Shown piece by piece: positions 25,822 through 34,511 of a DNA stretch of 64,000 bases. The notes under the pieces were generated by a model. The model saw only the letters and a program-made list of their open reading frames with translations, was not told the DNA's origin and did not search any database. Each line of letters begins with the position of its first letter. The first letter of the stretch is position 1. The position numbers and the translations under genes were made by a program. This DNA is from Corynebacterium kroppenstedtii (GTDB taxonomy: Bacteria; Actinomycetota; Actinomycetes; Mycobacteriales; Mycobacteriaceae): NCBI RefSeq assembly GCF_003243515.1, contig NZ_QFRA01000006.1, positions 71,426 through 135,425 on the forward strand, written 5' to 3'.

Positions 25822-25840
25822 TTAGGTAAGGCTAAATTGA
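25809..25840 (+). promoter_or_regulatory. DtxR-box promoter
   Basis: TTGACG (25809-25814) and TAAATT (25833-25838) form a promoter with an 18-base spacer. The 19-mer TTAGGTAAGGCTAAATTGA (25822-25840) matches the DtxR consensus TWAGGTWAGSCTWACCTWA at 16 of 19 positions and covers the -10 element, the layout of iron-repressed corynebacterial promoters. It points rightward into an interval that ends in a very strong hairpin at 26084-26128. Confidence 0.65.
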
Positions 25841-25858
25841 AGCTCGTACCGCAGCGGG

Positions 25859-26098
25859 ATGTTCGAGAACGCTCTACCACCCGGGGACATCAGGGGTTCC
25901 CTAGGTAGGCGGAGCATCTCAGAGTGGTGCACAGTGATGAAAATCGATACTGGTTGTGCTGGTTCGATCGGCAAGGGTCATTCCTCTTCTCCCCTTCCTG
26001 ATCTGCCTTCCCTCAGCGCTCGTCACCTCCTCCAGGCGCCGAGGACACCAGCACTGTCGTCGCCAATATCGACCTCCGGAATAGAAACGGCACTGTGA
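25859..26098 (+). CDS. Possible small protein downstream of the DtxR-box promoter
   Basis: A 79-codon frame starts at ATG 25859, with GCGGG a few bases before it, about 20 bases after the DtxR-box promoter's expected start site. The product would be SGRRSISEWCTVMKIDTGCA in the middle and Ser/Pro-rich to the end (SSSPLPDLPSLSARHLL). A second ATG at 25937 could start a shorter form (MKIDTGC). No signal peptide, helix or family motif is visible, and the stop lies inside the hairpin at 26084-26128. The promoter argues that the region is transcribed, but a non-coding RNA fits equally well. Treat coding status as doubtful. Confidence 0.3.
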   Translation: MFENALPPGDIRGSLGRRSISEWCTVMKIDTGCAGSIGKGHSSSPLPDLPSLSARHLLQAPRTPALSSPISTSGIETAL

Positions 26099-26128
26099 TG
26101 GCCTCGTCAACCATCACAGTGCCGTTTC
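26084..26128. terminator. Very strong bidirectional hairpin
   Basis: The arms 26084-26101 and 26111-26128 are perfect 18-bp complements (GAAACGGCACTGTGATGG and its reverse complement) with a 9-base loop. It sits between the plus-strand DtxR-box transcript and the 3' end of pncA on the minus strand, so it can end both. The U-tracts are poor. Confidence 0.8.
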
Positions 26129-26146
26129 ACTTCTCAGAATCAGAAG

Positions 26147-26773
26147 CTAACGCATACACGCACCTGCATGCTTCATATCTTCCACGGCCTTCGCGCTGGA
26201 ATCAGGGGCAACACCTGCGCACAAGTCCGAGAGAAGAGTGACGGTGAATCCCTCTGCAATTCCATCGAGCATCGTCGCCTTCACACAGAAACCTGTCGCG
26301 ATCCCGCAGACGTCGATGTACTCGATCCCCTGCTTGCGTAACCAGGGGCCTAGTCTCTCCGGCTGCCCACCGCCCGAGGCCTCGTCGGTTCCTTCTAGAT
26401 AACCCTCAAAACCGCTATAGGCAGCTTCGTATTCGCCCTTCAGGAACCAGTAGTCGACAGAGGAGACATCAAGATTGGGGTGCGACTCAGCCCCCGGGGT
26501 GCCAACCTTGCAATGGACGGGCCACGTCTCGGCGAAATCGGGCTCCACACCGGATGGTGCAAAGTGTGAACCAGGGTCGATGTGCCAGTCCTTAGTTCCC
26601 ACAATGAAGTCATACTTGGCGGCAATGTCCGTACGCTGGACATAGTCGGAGATTCCCGCGGCCACGGTGTCACCGCCCTCGCAAGCCAGCGCACCACCAG
26701 GGCAGAAGTCATTCTGAACGTCGACAATGACTAAGCATCGGTGGGTGTGTGTGGAACTATTCGTATCGCGCAT
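26147..26773 (-). CDS. pncA: Nicotinamidase / pyrazinamidase
   Basis: This isochorismatase-fold hydrolase converts nicotinamide to nicotinate for NAD salvage. ATG 26773, two bases after the glyA stop, is preferred; an upstream in-frame ATG at 26791 lies inside glyA. Numbered from 26773 (208 residues), the catalytic triad is visible: Asp in CLVIVDVQNDFCPGGAL (about residues 11-27), Lys in WFLKGEYEAAYSGFEG (about 110-125) and Cys in VCGIATGFCVKATMLDG (about 154-170). The metal-site GTKDWHIDPGSHF (about 58-70) is also there. A GGGQPERLG loop is longer than usual. It is the last gene of a glyA-pncA operon. Confidence 0.94.
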   Translation of the reverse strand: MRDTNSSTHTHRCLVIVDVQNDFCPGGALACEGGDTVAAGISDYVQRTDIAAKYDFIVGTKDWHIDPGSHFAPSGVEPDFAETWPVHCKVGTPGAESHPNLDVSSVDYWFLKGEYEAAYSGFEGYLEGTDEASGGGQPERLGPWLRKQGIEYIDVCGIATGFCVKATMLDGIAEGFTVTLLSDLCAGVAPDSSAKAVEDMKHAGACMR

Positions 26774-26775
26774 GA

Positions 26776-28122
26776 TTACATCAGTGTCCAATCTTCCAGG
26801 CCGTCATAGAGGGGGAACTTCGCCGCTAGGACCTCAATCCGCTGACGTAGGTCATCGCGGACCTCGTCGGACTTGCCTTGATGGCCGCTGATCAGCGTCT
26901 CCGCGATAATGTCGGCAACTTCCCCAAATGCTTCTTGATCAAATCCGCGGGTCGCCAGGGCCGACGTCCCGATCCTCAGTCCAGAGGTGACCATGGGCGG
27001 GCGCGGATCAAAGGGCACCGCATTGCGGTTCACCGTAATCCCCACATCATGGAGCGCATCCTCAGCTTCCTGGCCATTTAACGACGAATGACGCAGGTCA
27101 ACGAGGACGAGGTGAACGTCGGTACCGCCGGTGAGGACGTCGATACCCGCCTCACCCGCATCGTCCTGAGTCAGGCGGTTAGCCAAAATGCGAGCCCCGG
27201 CGATGGTTCGTCGCTGACGATCCCGGAATTCCTCTGATCCCACAATTTTCATCGCGACAGCTTTCCCGGCGATCGCGTGCATCAAAGGACCACCCTGCTG
27301 GCCCGGGAAAACAGCAGAATTGATCTTCTTGAAGAGGTCAAGATCATTCGTCAGGATCATTCCCGACCGAGGACCGCCCAAGGTCTTGTGAATCGTCGTA
27401 GAGACGACATCCGCGAACGGAACCGGCGAGGGATGCAGACCAGCAGCCACCAACCCCGCGAAGTGAGCCATATCCACCCACAATGTGGCGCCCACCTCAT
27501 CGGCGATCTCCCGGAACGCGGCGAAATCCTCATGACGTGAGTAGGCGGACCACCCGGCAATAATGACGGAGGGCTTTTCCTCCAGAGCCTGCTGGCGGAC
27601 CTTCTCCATGTCGATGGTCATGGTGGTGGGGTCCACTTCATAAGCGACCGCGTTATACAGCTTTCCGGAGAAGTTGAGCTTCATCCCATGGGTCAAGTGT
27701 CCACCATGAGCCAGGGAGAGGCCCAGGATCGTGTCGCCCGGCTTCGCGATGGCCATCAGCACGGCTGCATTCGCCTGAGCACCGGAATGGGGCTGCATAT
27801 TGGCGTACTTCGCGCCGAAGACCTTCTTGGCACGGTCCCTGGCGAGGTCCTCAATGATGTCCACATTTTCGCAGCCCCCGTAGTACCGACGCCCCGGGTA
27901 CCCCTCCGCATATTTGTTCGTCAGCACCGAACCTTGGGCCTGAAGGACCGCTCGGGGAACGAAGTTCTCACTCGCAATCATCTCGAGCGTGTTCCGTTGG
28001 CGGCTCAATTCGCCGGCAATGGCGTCGGCAACCTCGGGGTCGAGCTGGGATAACGGCTGATTAAGGAGCTGATCAGGGGTGTTAGCGGTTGACGGGGTCG
28101 TGCGTGATGAAGAATTACTCAT
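26776..28122 (-). CDS. glyA: Serine hydroxymethyltransferase
   Basis: GlyA interconverts serine and glycine with tetrahydrofolate and PLP, feeding one-carbon metabolism. The 448 residues begin with a 25-residue polar N-terminus, then LSRQRNTLEMIASENFVPRA (about 38-57), TNKYAEGYPGRRYYGGCENV (about 69-88), LSLAHGGHLTHG (about 135-146), VDMAHFAGLVAAGLHPSPVP (about 217-236) and VVSTTIHKTLGGPRSGMIL (about 240-258), in which the HK lysine binds PLP. The end is normal. pncA follows after two bases. GGAAGG lies close to ATG 28122. It is divergent from coaA with about 115 bases between them. Confidence 0.97.
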   Translation of the reverse strand: MSNSSSRTTPSTANTPDQLLNQPLSQLDPEVADAIAGELSRQRNTLEMIASENFVPRAVLQAQGSVLTNKYAEGYPGRRYYGGCENVDIIEDLARDRAKKVFGAKYANMQPHSGAQANAAVLMAIAKPGDTILGLSLAHGGHLTHGMKLNFSGKLYNAVAYEVDPTTMTIDMEKVRQQALEEKPSVIIAGWSAYSRHEDFAAFREIADEVGATLWVDMAHFAGLVAAGLHPSPVPFADVVSTTIHKTLGGPRSGMILTNDLDLFKKINSAVFPGQQGGPLMHAIAGKAVAMKIVGSEEFRDRQRRTIAGARILANRLTQDDAGEAGIDVLTGGTDVHLVLVDLRHSSLNGQEAEDALHDVGITVNRNAVPFDPRPPMVTSGLRIGTSALATRGFDQEAFGEVADIIAETLISGHQGKSDEVRDDLRQRIEVLAAKFPLYDGLEDWTLM

Positions 28123-28239
28123 GAAGGACCTTCCTCGCTGGGGATAGCGTGATTGCAGAACTACCCCATAGCTTAATGGGAGTATCGATTATGTACCCCA
28201 CTTATGAGATAGGTCATTCAGTGGGGCACAATGGAAGAC

Positions 28240-29166
28240 ATGTCACGTGCGACTGAATCCAGCCCCTATCTGGAATTCAACAGACACCAATGGAAACGCT
28301 TGCGCATGTCTCAACCTCAGGTGCTGACCGAGGCTGAGGTGAAAGAGCTCCGCGGTGTGGGTGAGAACATTGCGCTGGACGAAGTGACCGAGGTGTATCT
28401 GCCGTTATCGCGACTCATCCATCTTCAGGCGGAAGCCCATCAACGCTTGGGGCAGGCGACGGCGACGTTCTTGGGCGAAGATGTTCCCCATATCCCTTTC
28501 ATCATTGGTATTGCGGGGTCCGTCGCCGTCGGCAAATCGACGACCGCTCGTTTGTTACAGAGACTGCTTCAGCGGTGGGATTCTCATCCTAAGGTTGACT
28601 TAGTCACGACAGATGGCTTTCTTTATCCCACTGCCGAGTTAACGCGCCGCGGCATTTTGGATCGAAAGGGCTATCCCGAAAGTTTTAATCGGCGTGCATT
28701 ATTGCGTTTTATTACCGACGTGAAAGCCGGCTCTCGTAACGTTCGCGTACCCGTGTATTCCCACGAGTTGTATGACATTATTCCCGATACGTTTATTACT
28801 GTTGATCGGCCGGATATTTTAATTATTGAAGGCCTAAACGTTCTTCAAACGGGCCCGACGTTGATGGTGTCTGATTTCTTTGAATTCAGCGTTTATGTCG
28901 ATGCCCATCCTCGTGACATTGAGCAGTGGTATGTGGATCGCTTTTTGCAATTGCGACATATCTCATTTTCCGATCCCGACGCGCACTTCCACCATTTTGC
29001 CGAACTTGACGACGACACCGCCATCCGGGAAGCCCGTGAAATCTGGCAGCGAGTCAATTTGCCGAACTTGACGGAAAATGTCTTGCCGACGCGACCCCGC
29101 GCGTCTTTGGTGCTCATGAAGGGCGAGGATCACTCTGTGCAGCGCGTTCGCATGCGGAAAGTGTGA
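28240..29166 (+). CDS. coaA: Type I pantothenate kinase
   Basis: CoaA phosphorylates pantothenate, the first and usually controlling step of CoA synthesis. ATG 28240 (MSRATESSPYLEFNRHQWKR) or ATG 28231 could be the start; the former fits the family better, giving 308 residues. Seen: the P-loop IGIAGSVAVGKSTTARLLQR (about 89-108), VDLVTTDGFLYPTAEL (about 122-137), RKGYPESFNRRALLRFI (about 142-158), and VPVYSHELYDIIPD. ILIIEGLNVLQTG (about 191-203) and IEQWYVDRFLQLR follow. All substrate-binding parts are present. It converges with uppS, leaving only 13 bases between the two ends. Confidence 0.96.
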   Translation: MSRATESSPYLEFNRHQWKRLRMSQPQVLTEAEVKELRGVGENIALDEVTEVYLPLSRLIHLQAEAHQRLGQATATFLGEDVPHIPFIIGIAGSVAVGKSTTARLLQRLLQRWDSHPKVDLVTTDGFLYPTAELTRRGILDRKGYPESFNRRALLRFITDVKAGSRNVRVPVYSHELYDIIPDTFITVDRPDILIIEGLNVLQTGPTLMVSDFFEFSVYVDAHPRDIEQWYVDRFLQLRHISFSDPDAHFHHFAELDDDTAIREAREIWQRVNLPNLTENVLPTRPRASLVLMKGEDHSVQRVRMRKV

Positions 29167-29179
29167 CGTGTTACGCGTG

Positions 29180-30037
29180 TTACCGGCCGAACCGGCGGTT
29201 CCGTCGTGAAAAGTCGCGTAATGCGCGGAGGAAATCGACCCGTCGAAAAGCTGGCCAATACGTGTCAGTAAACCAAATCTCCGAATAGGCCGATTGCCAC
29301 AAAAGGAAACCTGACAACCGCTGTTCCCCGGACGTGCGGATAACAAGATCCGGATCAGGCTGGCCAGAGGTGTACAAGTGGTCAGAGATTCCTTGTACGG
29401 TGATTGCTTCCGCTATGTCATCAAGAGAGAACCGCTGGTCATCCCCCAGTTCGCTCCCCTTGGAAGCGGACGCCGAATCAGCAAGTTCAGCACTTTCATC
29501 GTCCTTAGCTGAAGATTCCCGAGATACCTCGTTCCTCTCTTTAACCCGGTCTTCCAGCAAGGACCTCACGGCGTCAACTATTTCTTGCCGCCCACCGTAA
29601 CCAACGGCCATGTTGACGCACACTCCGGTATGGTCAGCGGTCGCTTTTTCATTCGCCGCAAGACGGTCGGTGAGAGCCTCGGGAAGGATATCGCGGTGGC
29701 CCACCACACGAAGCCGCGCGTTTAGCTTCGATTTAGCCAGTTCATCGGACACATCACCAATGATTCTGCACAAAAGCTCCAGCTCAGCCTTATCGCGGTG
29801 GAGGTTCTCCGTGCTCAGCAAGTAAATAGTAACAAGTTCAATCCCGCGTTCACCTGACCACTGGACAAGCTCACTGATTTTCTTCGCACCGACGCGGTGG
29901 CCGTGGCTCACGTCGATAAACCCTGCTTCCCGTGCCCACCGGCGGTTACCGTCGCACATAACGGCGATGTGGCGTGGTACGGGCTTCCCCTCAAGTGCCC
30001 TCACCAAACTGGCCTCGTACAACGGGTAAGTCGCCAT
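29180..30037 (-). CDS. Short-chain Z-isoprenyl diphosphate synthase (UppS family)
   Basis: This cis-prenyltransferase matches the mycobacterial/corynebacterial short-chain enzyme (Rv1086 type) that extends geranyl to Z,E-farnesyl diphosphate, a precursor of the decaprenyl carrier for cell-wall synthesis. From ATG 30037 (285 residues): IAVMCDGNRRWAREAGFIDV (about 24-43; catalytic Asp), STENLHRDKAELELL (about 76-90), VNMAVGYGGRQEIVDAVRS (about 135-153), and SGQPDPDLVIRTSGEQRLSG (about 230-249). A longer reading to 30160 exists but lacks support. Residues about 155-200 are an acidic Ser/Glu/Asp insertion missing in relatives. It lies at the end of the mca-to-uppS cluster. Confidence 0.9.
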   Translation of the reverse strand: MATYPLYEASLVRALEGKPVPRHIAVMCDGNRRWAREAGFIDVSHGHRVGAKKISELVQWSGERGIELVTIYLLSTENLHRDKAELELLCRIIGDVSDELAKSKLNARLRVVGHRDILPEALTDRLAANEKATADHTGVCVNMAVGYGGRQEIVDAVRSLLEDRVKERNEVSRESSAKDDESAELADSASASKGSELGDDQRFSLDDIAEAITVQGISDHLYTSGQPDPDLVIRTSGEQRLSGFLLWQSAYSEIWFTDTYWPAFRRVDFLRALRDFSRRNRRFGR

Positions 30038-30169
30038 GAGGGCAACGCGTTTACAAGCCGCACGAGCACGCTTCCCCGCTTGGCACACTGATGACATCAG
30101 CCGGCTTTCGGGCGCGCGGCCATCATCGCAGCGGGTGTTGGGCGGAATAGTCACGCTCATATGGTACGC

Positions 30170-31282
30170 CTATGCGCTGTGTCCCCTCGTGTGAACGGCA
30201 CGGGCGAGTTCGTCGAGCGCGCTCACCGTGGCATCCCACCCCATGCAGGCGTCGGTTATCGATTGGCCATATGTCAATGCCTCTTTGCCGTGCCGACGGA
30301 TCATGTCCTCATCGTGGGCCTGTTTGCCGGGAACCAGGAAGGATTCCATCATCACACCATTGATTCCCGGCTCACCCTCGGCGATCCGTTCAGCAATATC
30401 AGCGACGACGGCACGCTGGCGGATATGGTCTTTGCCAGAATTCCCATGTGAGGCGTCAATGGTTACTGCGGGGTGCAGACCGGCTGCCGTGAGCCGATCA
30501 GTGGCGGTGAGGACGCTCTCTGTTCCATAATTCGGCCCGGATTCGCCTCCGCGGAGAATCACATGGCCGTCCGCATTTCCGGGAGAGCTAATCACTCCGA
30601 CGCGACCGTCGTCATCTGCCCCGACGAAACGATGGGCCGCCGACGCCGCACGAATCGCATCAATGGCGTGCTGAATACTGCCATCGGTGGCGTTTTTGAA
30701 TCCGATAGGCATGGGCAGCGATGACGCTAATTGACGGTGTACTTGGCTCTCAACGGTCCGCGCTCCGATGGCGCCCCACGACACAGCATCGTGGATATAA
30801 TTCGTTGCGAGCGGTTCCACAAACTCAGTAGCCGTCGGCAAGCCTAAAGAAAGAACGTCGCGGAATACCTCTCTCTCTAGAGCCAAACCCCGGGTGATAT
30901 CCCCGCTCCCGTCGAGGTCGGGGTCGTTGACAAGCCCTTTCCATCCCACGGTTGTGCGAGGCTTTTCCCCATATACCCTCATGACAATGAAGAGGCGGTC
31001 GGAATAACGTCGCGCCTGTTCAGCGAGCCGAGCGGCGTAGTCATATGCTGCATCGCGGTCGTGAATAGAACACGGGCCGACAATAACGAGTAAACGATGG
31101 TCCCGCCCGTGAACAATGTTCGCGATCGTTCGCCGGCTCGACTCGACTAACCGACGCGCATCCTCGTCCAACTCAATGTCGTGCCGGATTTCCCGAGGCG
31201 ACGGCAAGGAACGAACAGGTGAGACGTCAGTAGTCGGAGCATTATGCGATTCGACAGGCGAGGTTCCAGAAGTAGGGCGCAT
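30170..31282 (-). CDS. 3-deoxy-7-phosphoheptulonate synthase (class I, AroFGH type)
   Basis: DAHP synthase joins phosphoenolpyruvate and erythrose 4-phosphate in the first step of the shikimate pathway. These 370 residues are the E. coli AroF/G/H type, not the plant-like type II. Seen: HRLLVIVGPCSIHDRDAAYD (about 62-81), MRVYGEKPRTTVGWKGLVND (about 101-120), SWGAIGARTVESQVHRQLAS (about 169-188), FKNATDG, VILRGGESGPNYG (about 245-257), IDASHGNSGKDHIRQ (about 275-289) and MMESFLVPGKQ. The gene occupies the slot between the mca/membrane-protein genes and uppS. It starts at ATG 31282, 28 bases after the upstream gene. Which allosteric amino acid controls it cannot be judged. Confidence 0.95.
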   Translation of the reverse strand: MRPTSGTSPVESHNAPTTDVSPVRSLPSPREIRHDIELDEDARRLVESSRRTIANIVHGRDHRLLVIVGPCSIHDRDAAYDYAARLAEQARRYSDRLFIVMRVYGEKPRTTVGWKGLVNDPDLDGSGDITRGLALEREVFRDVLSLGLPTATEFVEPLATNYIHDAVSWGAIGARTVESQVHRQLASSLPMPIGFKNATDGSIQHAIDAIRAASAAHRFVGADDDGRVGVISSPGNADGHVILRGGESGPNYGTESVLTATDRLTAAGLHPAVTIDASHGNSGKDHIRQRAVVADIAERIAEGEPGINGVMMESFLVPGKQAHDEDMIRRHGKEALTYGQSITDACMGWDATVSALDELARAVHTRGHSA

Positions 31283-31310
31283 AAGAAAAGTAAACGATCG
31301 TAGCTAAGTT

Positions 31311-31676
31311 CTATTTATCCGTTGTTCCATCTGCTTTTTTCGACCGAGATTGTGTCGATCGGGTTTTATGCTTCAATCGAACTTCCGGAAAACGAGAATT
31401 CGCATTGACATCTTGTATGCCCTTTTCGGCCATACGGCGATCGATTTCTTCGGCATCAAAGACGTCGATGCCCTCTTTCTCTGCAAATGCGCGGCGTCGG
31501 TTTAAATTTTTAATTCGCTTCGTCGCTGAACGGCCAAGAATAATGACGACGACTAAAAGCGCAATGAGTATAAGAAGGCCCACCGGTGACGCTTTACCGA
31601 ACTCGGGCCCCAGCGGACCGCCCTTTTCCTGCTGGGCGAGGATCCCACTCGTAGTAACTGCCAGGTGAGTAGACAT
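31311..31676 (-). CDS. Small single-pass membrane protein of the mca cluster
   Basis: From ATG 31676 the protein has 121 residues. One membrane helix, ASPVGLLILIALLVVVIILG (about residues 28-47), is followed by a basic stop-transfer segment (RSATKRIKNLNRRRAFAEKE) and a charged cytosolic tail ending in Lys/Thr. Mycobacteria and corynebacteria carry a short membrane protein in this place next to mca. An upstream ATG at 31745 is possible but adds an unlikely leader. The function is unknown. It is probably co-transcribed with the DAHP synthase gene downstream. Confidence 0.7.
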   Translation of the reverse strand: MSTHLAVTTSGILAQQEKGGPLGPEFGKASPVGLLILIALLVVVIILGRSATKRIKNLNRRRAFAEKEGIDVFDAEEIDRRMAEKGIQDVNANSRFPEVRLKHKTRSTQSRSKKADGTTDK

Positions 31677-31978
31677 CGTAGAGAGTTTCGCCCCACCGAG
31701 ACACACCAACTCTGCTGCTACGTCGTATCCCATGATCACTGCCACTACTCCTGCTCCTTTTTCATGACCGTCCGACTAACCACGCGACGCTTCCCACCAC
31801 GACCGAATGGCGCGGTAGGTAAACGGCACAGTGGATTAGCCTCGGGAATAGTGTACGTCGTTGCGCCCCACCTGTGACATCACCGTCGAAAAGCGATGTC
31901 ATCGACATCGGGTACGCTATCGGCGGCGGATGCGACGGTGGGTCCGCTAAAACGATGTGGGCGCGCTATCGCGACAGG

Positions 31979-32917
31979 CTACTCATCGTCACCCTGGGAA
32001 TACTTTTGGCGCGCGGCTTCGGACACCATCCCCGGAACATTGTCCGGCTGGTGCTCAGGATCGATGCCAGCAAACAGATCGTTTTCCGGGAGCGCCGTGT
32101 CAACGCGGCTGGCAGCCAACTCGAATTCCTCAGTCGGCCAGACTCTCCTCTGATCCTCAGGCGAAACGGCGAACCACCGGCTGTGCGGATCGATTTGCGT
32201 CGCATGAGCGCGGAGGGCGTCGTCACGCTTGTGGAAGAAATCTGCCACATTAACCTGGGTGGTCACCCGCTCCATCAGGTCAGGCCACTCGTCGGCCTTG
32301 TCGACGCGATCCTGGTACGGGCTCGGTAGTCCGCGGTTAATGAAGTCGTTGTGAAGGGCAAGGAACCGGCTCTTCACGAATCCGTGGGTGTAGTACATTT
32401 TCGACACAACCCACGGCTCGCTCTTTTCTGGGTGGAAGTCCGGGTCCCCGGCGCACAACCATGCGCGGACAGATACCGCGTGGGTCTTGATGTGGTCGGG
32501 ATGCGGGTATCCACCGTTCTCGTCGTACGTGATCATGACGTGCGGGCGGAATTCGCGGATGACCTCAACGACGTCTGCCGTGGCTTCCTCTGTATTAACT
32601 AAAGCGAATGAGCCCTCCGGCAGTGGTGGCAGCGGGTCACCTTCAGGCAGGCCGGAGTCGACATAACCTAACCAGCGCTGCTTAATTCCCAGAATTTCGG
32701 CAGCTTTGGCCATTTCTTTCTTACGCAATTCAATCATGTTCTCGCGGACCTCGGGGCGGTCCATGGCAGGGTTAAGGATCGAGCCACGCTCGCCACCCGT
32801 GCAGGTCAAAACCATAACTTCATTGCCTTCGTTGGCATACCGGGCTAACGTCGCTGCCCCTTTACTAGATTCATCATCCGGGTGCGCGTGAATTGCTAAG
32901 AGTCGAAATCCGGTCAT
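31979..32917 (-). CDS. mca: Mycothiol S-conjugate amidase
   Basis: Mca cleaves mycothiol S-conjugates to a mercapturic acid and GlcN-Ins, a detoxification route peculiar to actinobacteria. These 312 residues show the Zn site in LLAIHAHPDDESSKGAATLA (residues 6-25; His and Asp-Asp-Glu) and in YDENGGYPHPDHIKTHAVSV (about 135-154), and VLTCTGGERG (about 37-46). KMYYTHGFVKSRFLALHNDF (about 175-194) and ATQIDPHSRWFAVSPEDQRR (about 243-262) separate Mca from the related MshB deacetylase. It shows the organism makes mycothiol. It is divergent from the DUF4307 gene. Confidence 0.95.
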   Translation of the reverse strand: MTGFRLLAIHAHPDDESSKGAATLARYANEGNEVMVLTCTGGERGSILNPAMDRPEVRENMIELRKKEMAKAAEILGIKQRWLGYVDSGLPEGDPLPPLPEGSFALVNTEEATADVVEVIREFRPHVMITYDENGGYPHPDHIKTHAVSVRAWLCAGDPDFHPEKSEPWVVSKMYYTHGFVKSRFLALHNDFINRGLPSPYQDRVDKADEWPDLMERVTTQVNVADFFHKRDDALRAHATQIDPHSRWFAVSPEDQRRVWPTEEFELAASRVDTALPENDLFAGIDPEHQPDNVPGMVSEAARQKYSQGDDE

Positions 32918-33253
32918 GACATATCCTCCGAGTTTGTTAATAAATTAATCGGGCTTGTTGAGCCGCTGGTGTACGAGCTTAATGCGCTCACACTATCGGG
33001 TATAACCAAGATATTTGGTACCAGCAAGAAATCCACATAAGGGTTGCAAACAAAGTTGATATCCAGAGTTGATAACACGAAATGGTTGTCACCAGGACGG
33101 TGCGATTGCCCGCGACTACCCCATGGCCAAGCTGCAACACTCATTTCTGTGACATATCACTTTTTACGTGGAATGTCGGCGGTTTTCAACTAGCGCTGCG
33201 ACGCTATCCCCTGCAGCTCTATCATCGGTAACTCCTGTCGTACTATAGGAGAC
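32918..33253. promoter_or_regulatory. Divergent promoter region mca / DUF4307
   Basis: This 336-base interval holds no gene. On the plus strand TACTAT (33241-33246) lies eight bases before ATG 33254, so the DUF4307 mRNA is probably leaderless. No clear -35 element or operator was found, and nothing else was recognised. Confidence 0.5.
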
Positions 33254-33709
33254 ATGACCGACCAGGATTCCCAGTCGCCCACAAGCCAGACCATCGAAGA
33301 ACAACGTTATGGCTCATCACGGTCGGCATCGATCTCCGGCCAAGTTATCGTTATCGGCGTCGTCCTCGTGCTGGTCATCAGTGGTTTATACATGTGGAAT
33401 CAGTGGCGCAACGAGTCCTCCCCCGACGTCTCTATTTCGTCGGCAGGTTTTGACCGCCCCAACGATTCACTCCTGAATTTTACTATCGACGTCACGCGTG
33501 ACGACGCTTCTCGCGCAGCGTATTGCATCGTGACCGCGCTGGATTACGACAAAAACGAGGTCGGGCGTCGGGAGTTTGTGATCCCGTCGGGTGGCGAGAA
33601 GACCGAGCGTTTTAAGGTGGCTATTCCCACGCGTGCTCGAGCGGTCGCTGGGAAAGAATATGGGTGCTCGACGGAGATTCCGGGCTATCTCGACAACTCG
33701 GACACATAA
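33254..33709 (+). CDS. DUF4307 family membrane protein
   Basis: This 151-residue protein has a polar N-terminus of 28 residues, one membrane helix (GQVIVIGVVLVLVISGLYMW, residues 29-48) and an outer domain with SISSAGFDRPNDSLLNFTID (about 62-81), RAAYCIVTALDYDKNEVGRR (about 87-106) and GKEYGCSTEIPGYL near the end. The two Cys residues of the outer domain may form a disulfide. Mycobacteria carry this gene between mca and greA, the same order as here. No function is established. Confidence 0.8.
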   Translation: MTDQDSQSPTSQTIEEQRYGSSRSASISGQVIVIGVVLVLVISGLYMWNQWRNESSPDVSISSAGFDRPNDSLLNFTIDVTRDDASRAAYCIVTALDYDKNEVGRREFVIPSGGEKTERFKVAIPTRARAVAGKEYGCSTEIPGYLDNSDT

Positions 33710-33830
33710 GCCGCCGTTGCTGGCTTTGAATCCACCATCTCAGTGGTACCATGCACTGCATTATACGAATCGAAGCATTTTATCTTCATGGAATCTTCAT
33801 AGACCGCAACGATTGAGAGGCTGAATAAGC

Positions 33831-34337
33831 ATGGCTGAGGATACAAACACCCGTTGGCTAACCCAAGAAGCCTACGACCGTCTGAAGAAGGAACTCGACG
33901 ATCTTAAAGCTAACCGCCCCGTCATCGCTGCCGAGATCAACGAGCGCCGCGAAGAGGGAGACCTGAAAGAGAACGGCGGTTACCACGCAGCCCGCGAGCA
34001 GCAGGGCCAAGAAGAAGCCCGCATCGCTTACCTCGAAGAGCTACTCGATTCCGCAACGATCGGCGAAGCACCCTCCCAGAGTGGCGTTGCCCTCGTCGGT
34101 TCCGTCGTTCACGTGTACTACGACGGTGACGAGGATGACACCGAAACCTTCCTCATCGGTACCCGCGGTGTTCACTCATCTAACGCCAATCTGGAAACCT
34201 ACTCCACCGACGCCCCGCTAGGTGCGGCCATCGTGGGAGCTAAAGAGGGAGAAACTCGCGAATACCAGACTCCCACTGGTTCGACGGTATCGGTCACTAT
34301 TGTTAAGGCCGAGCCGTACGACGAGTCCAAGAAGTAA
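33831..34337 (+). CDS. greA: Transcription elongation factor GreA
   Basis: GreA enters the RNA polymerase secondary channel and stimulates cleavage of backtracked RNA. The 168 residues have the N-terminal coiled coil (about 10-80) with the acidic tip EINERREEGDLKENGGYHAA (about 36-55; DLxEN residues at the tip), and the C-terminal FKBP-like domain with GVALVGSVVHVYYD and VSVTIVKAEPYDE. A promoter-like TGAATAAGC lies just before ATG 33831. A strong hairpin terminator follows the stop at once. Confidence 0.95.
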   Translation: MAEDTNTRWLTQEAYDRLKKELDDLKANRPVIAAEINERREEGDLKENGGYHAAREQQGQEEARIAYLEELLDSATIGEAPSQSGVALVGSVVHVYYDGDEDDTETFLIGTRGVHSSNANLETYSTDAPLGAAIVGAKEGETREYQTPTGSTVSVTIVKAEPYDESKK

Positions 34338-34356
34338 TTCTTTGACGGCCACGTAA

Positions 34357-34388
34357 AAAGCCCTCCGTCAACAGTCGCCGAGGGCTTT
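34357..34388. terminator. Bidirectional terminator greA / Bax-inhibitor gene
   Basis: AAAGCCCTC and GAGGGCTTT form a perfect 9-bp stem with a 14-base loop. The T-run is longer on the minus strand (five T), so it can serve both convergent genes. Confidence 0.85.
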
Positions 34389-34511
34389 GCTTATTGCTAG
34401 GGCGCTAATTCTCGATGGCCTGGTGTCCCGATATCAATGATGTCGACCACCGAGCCATGCTGGCCAACCAGCACCCAACACAGAAAACTGTGGTGGGTCA
34501 ATGATCCTGCA

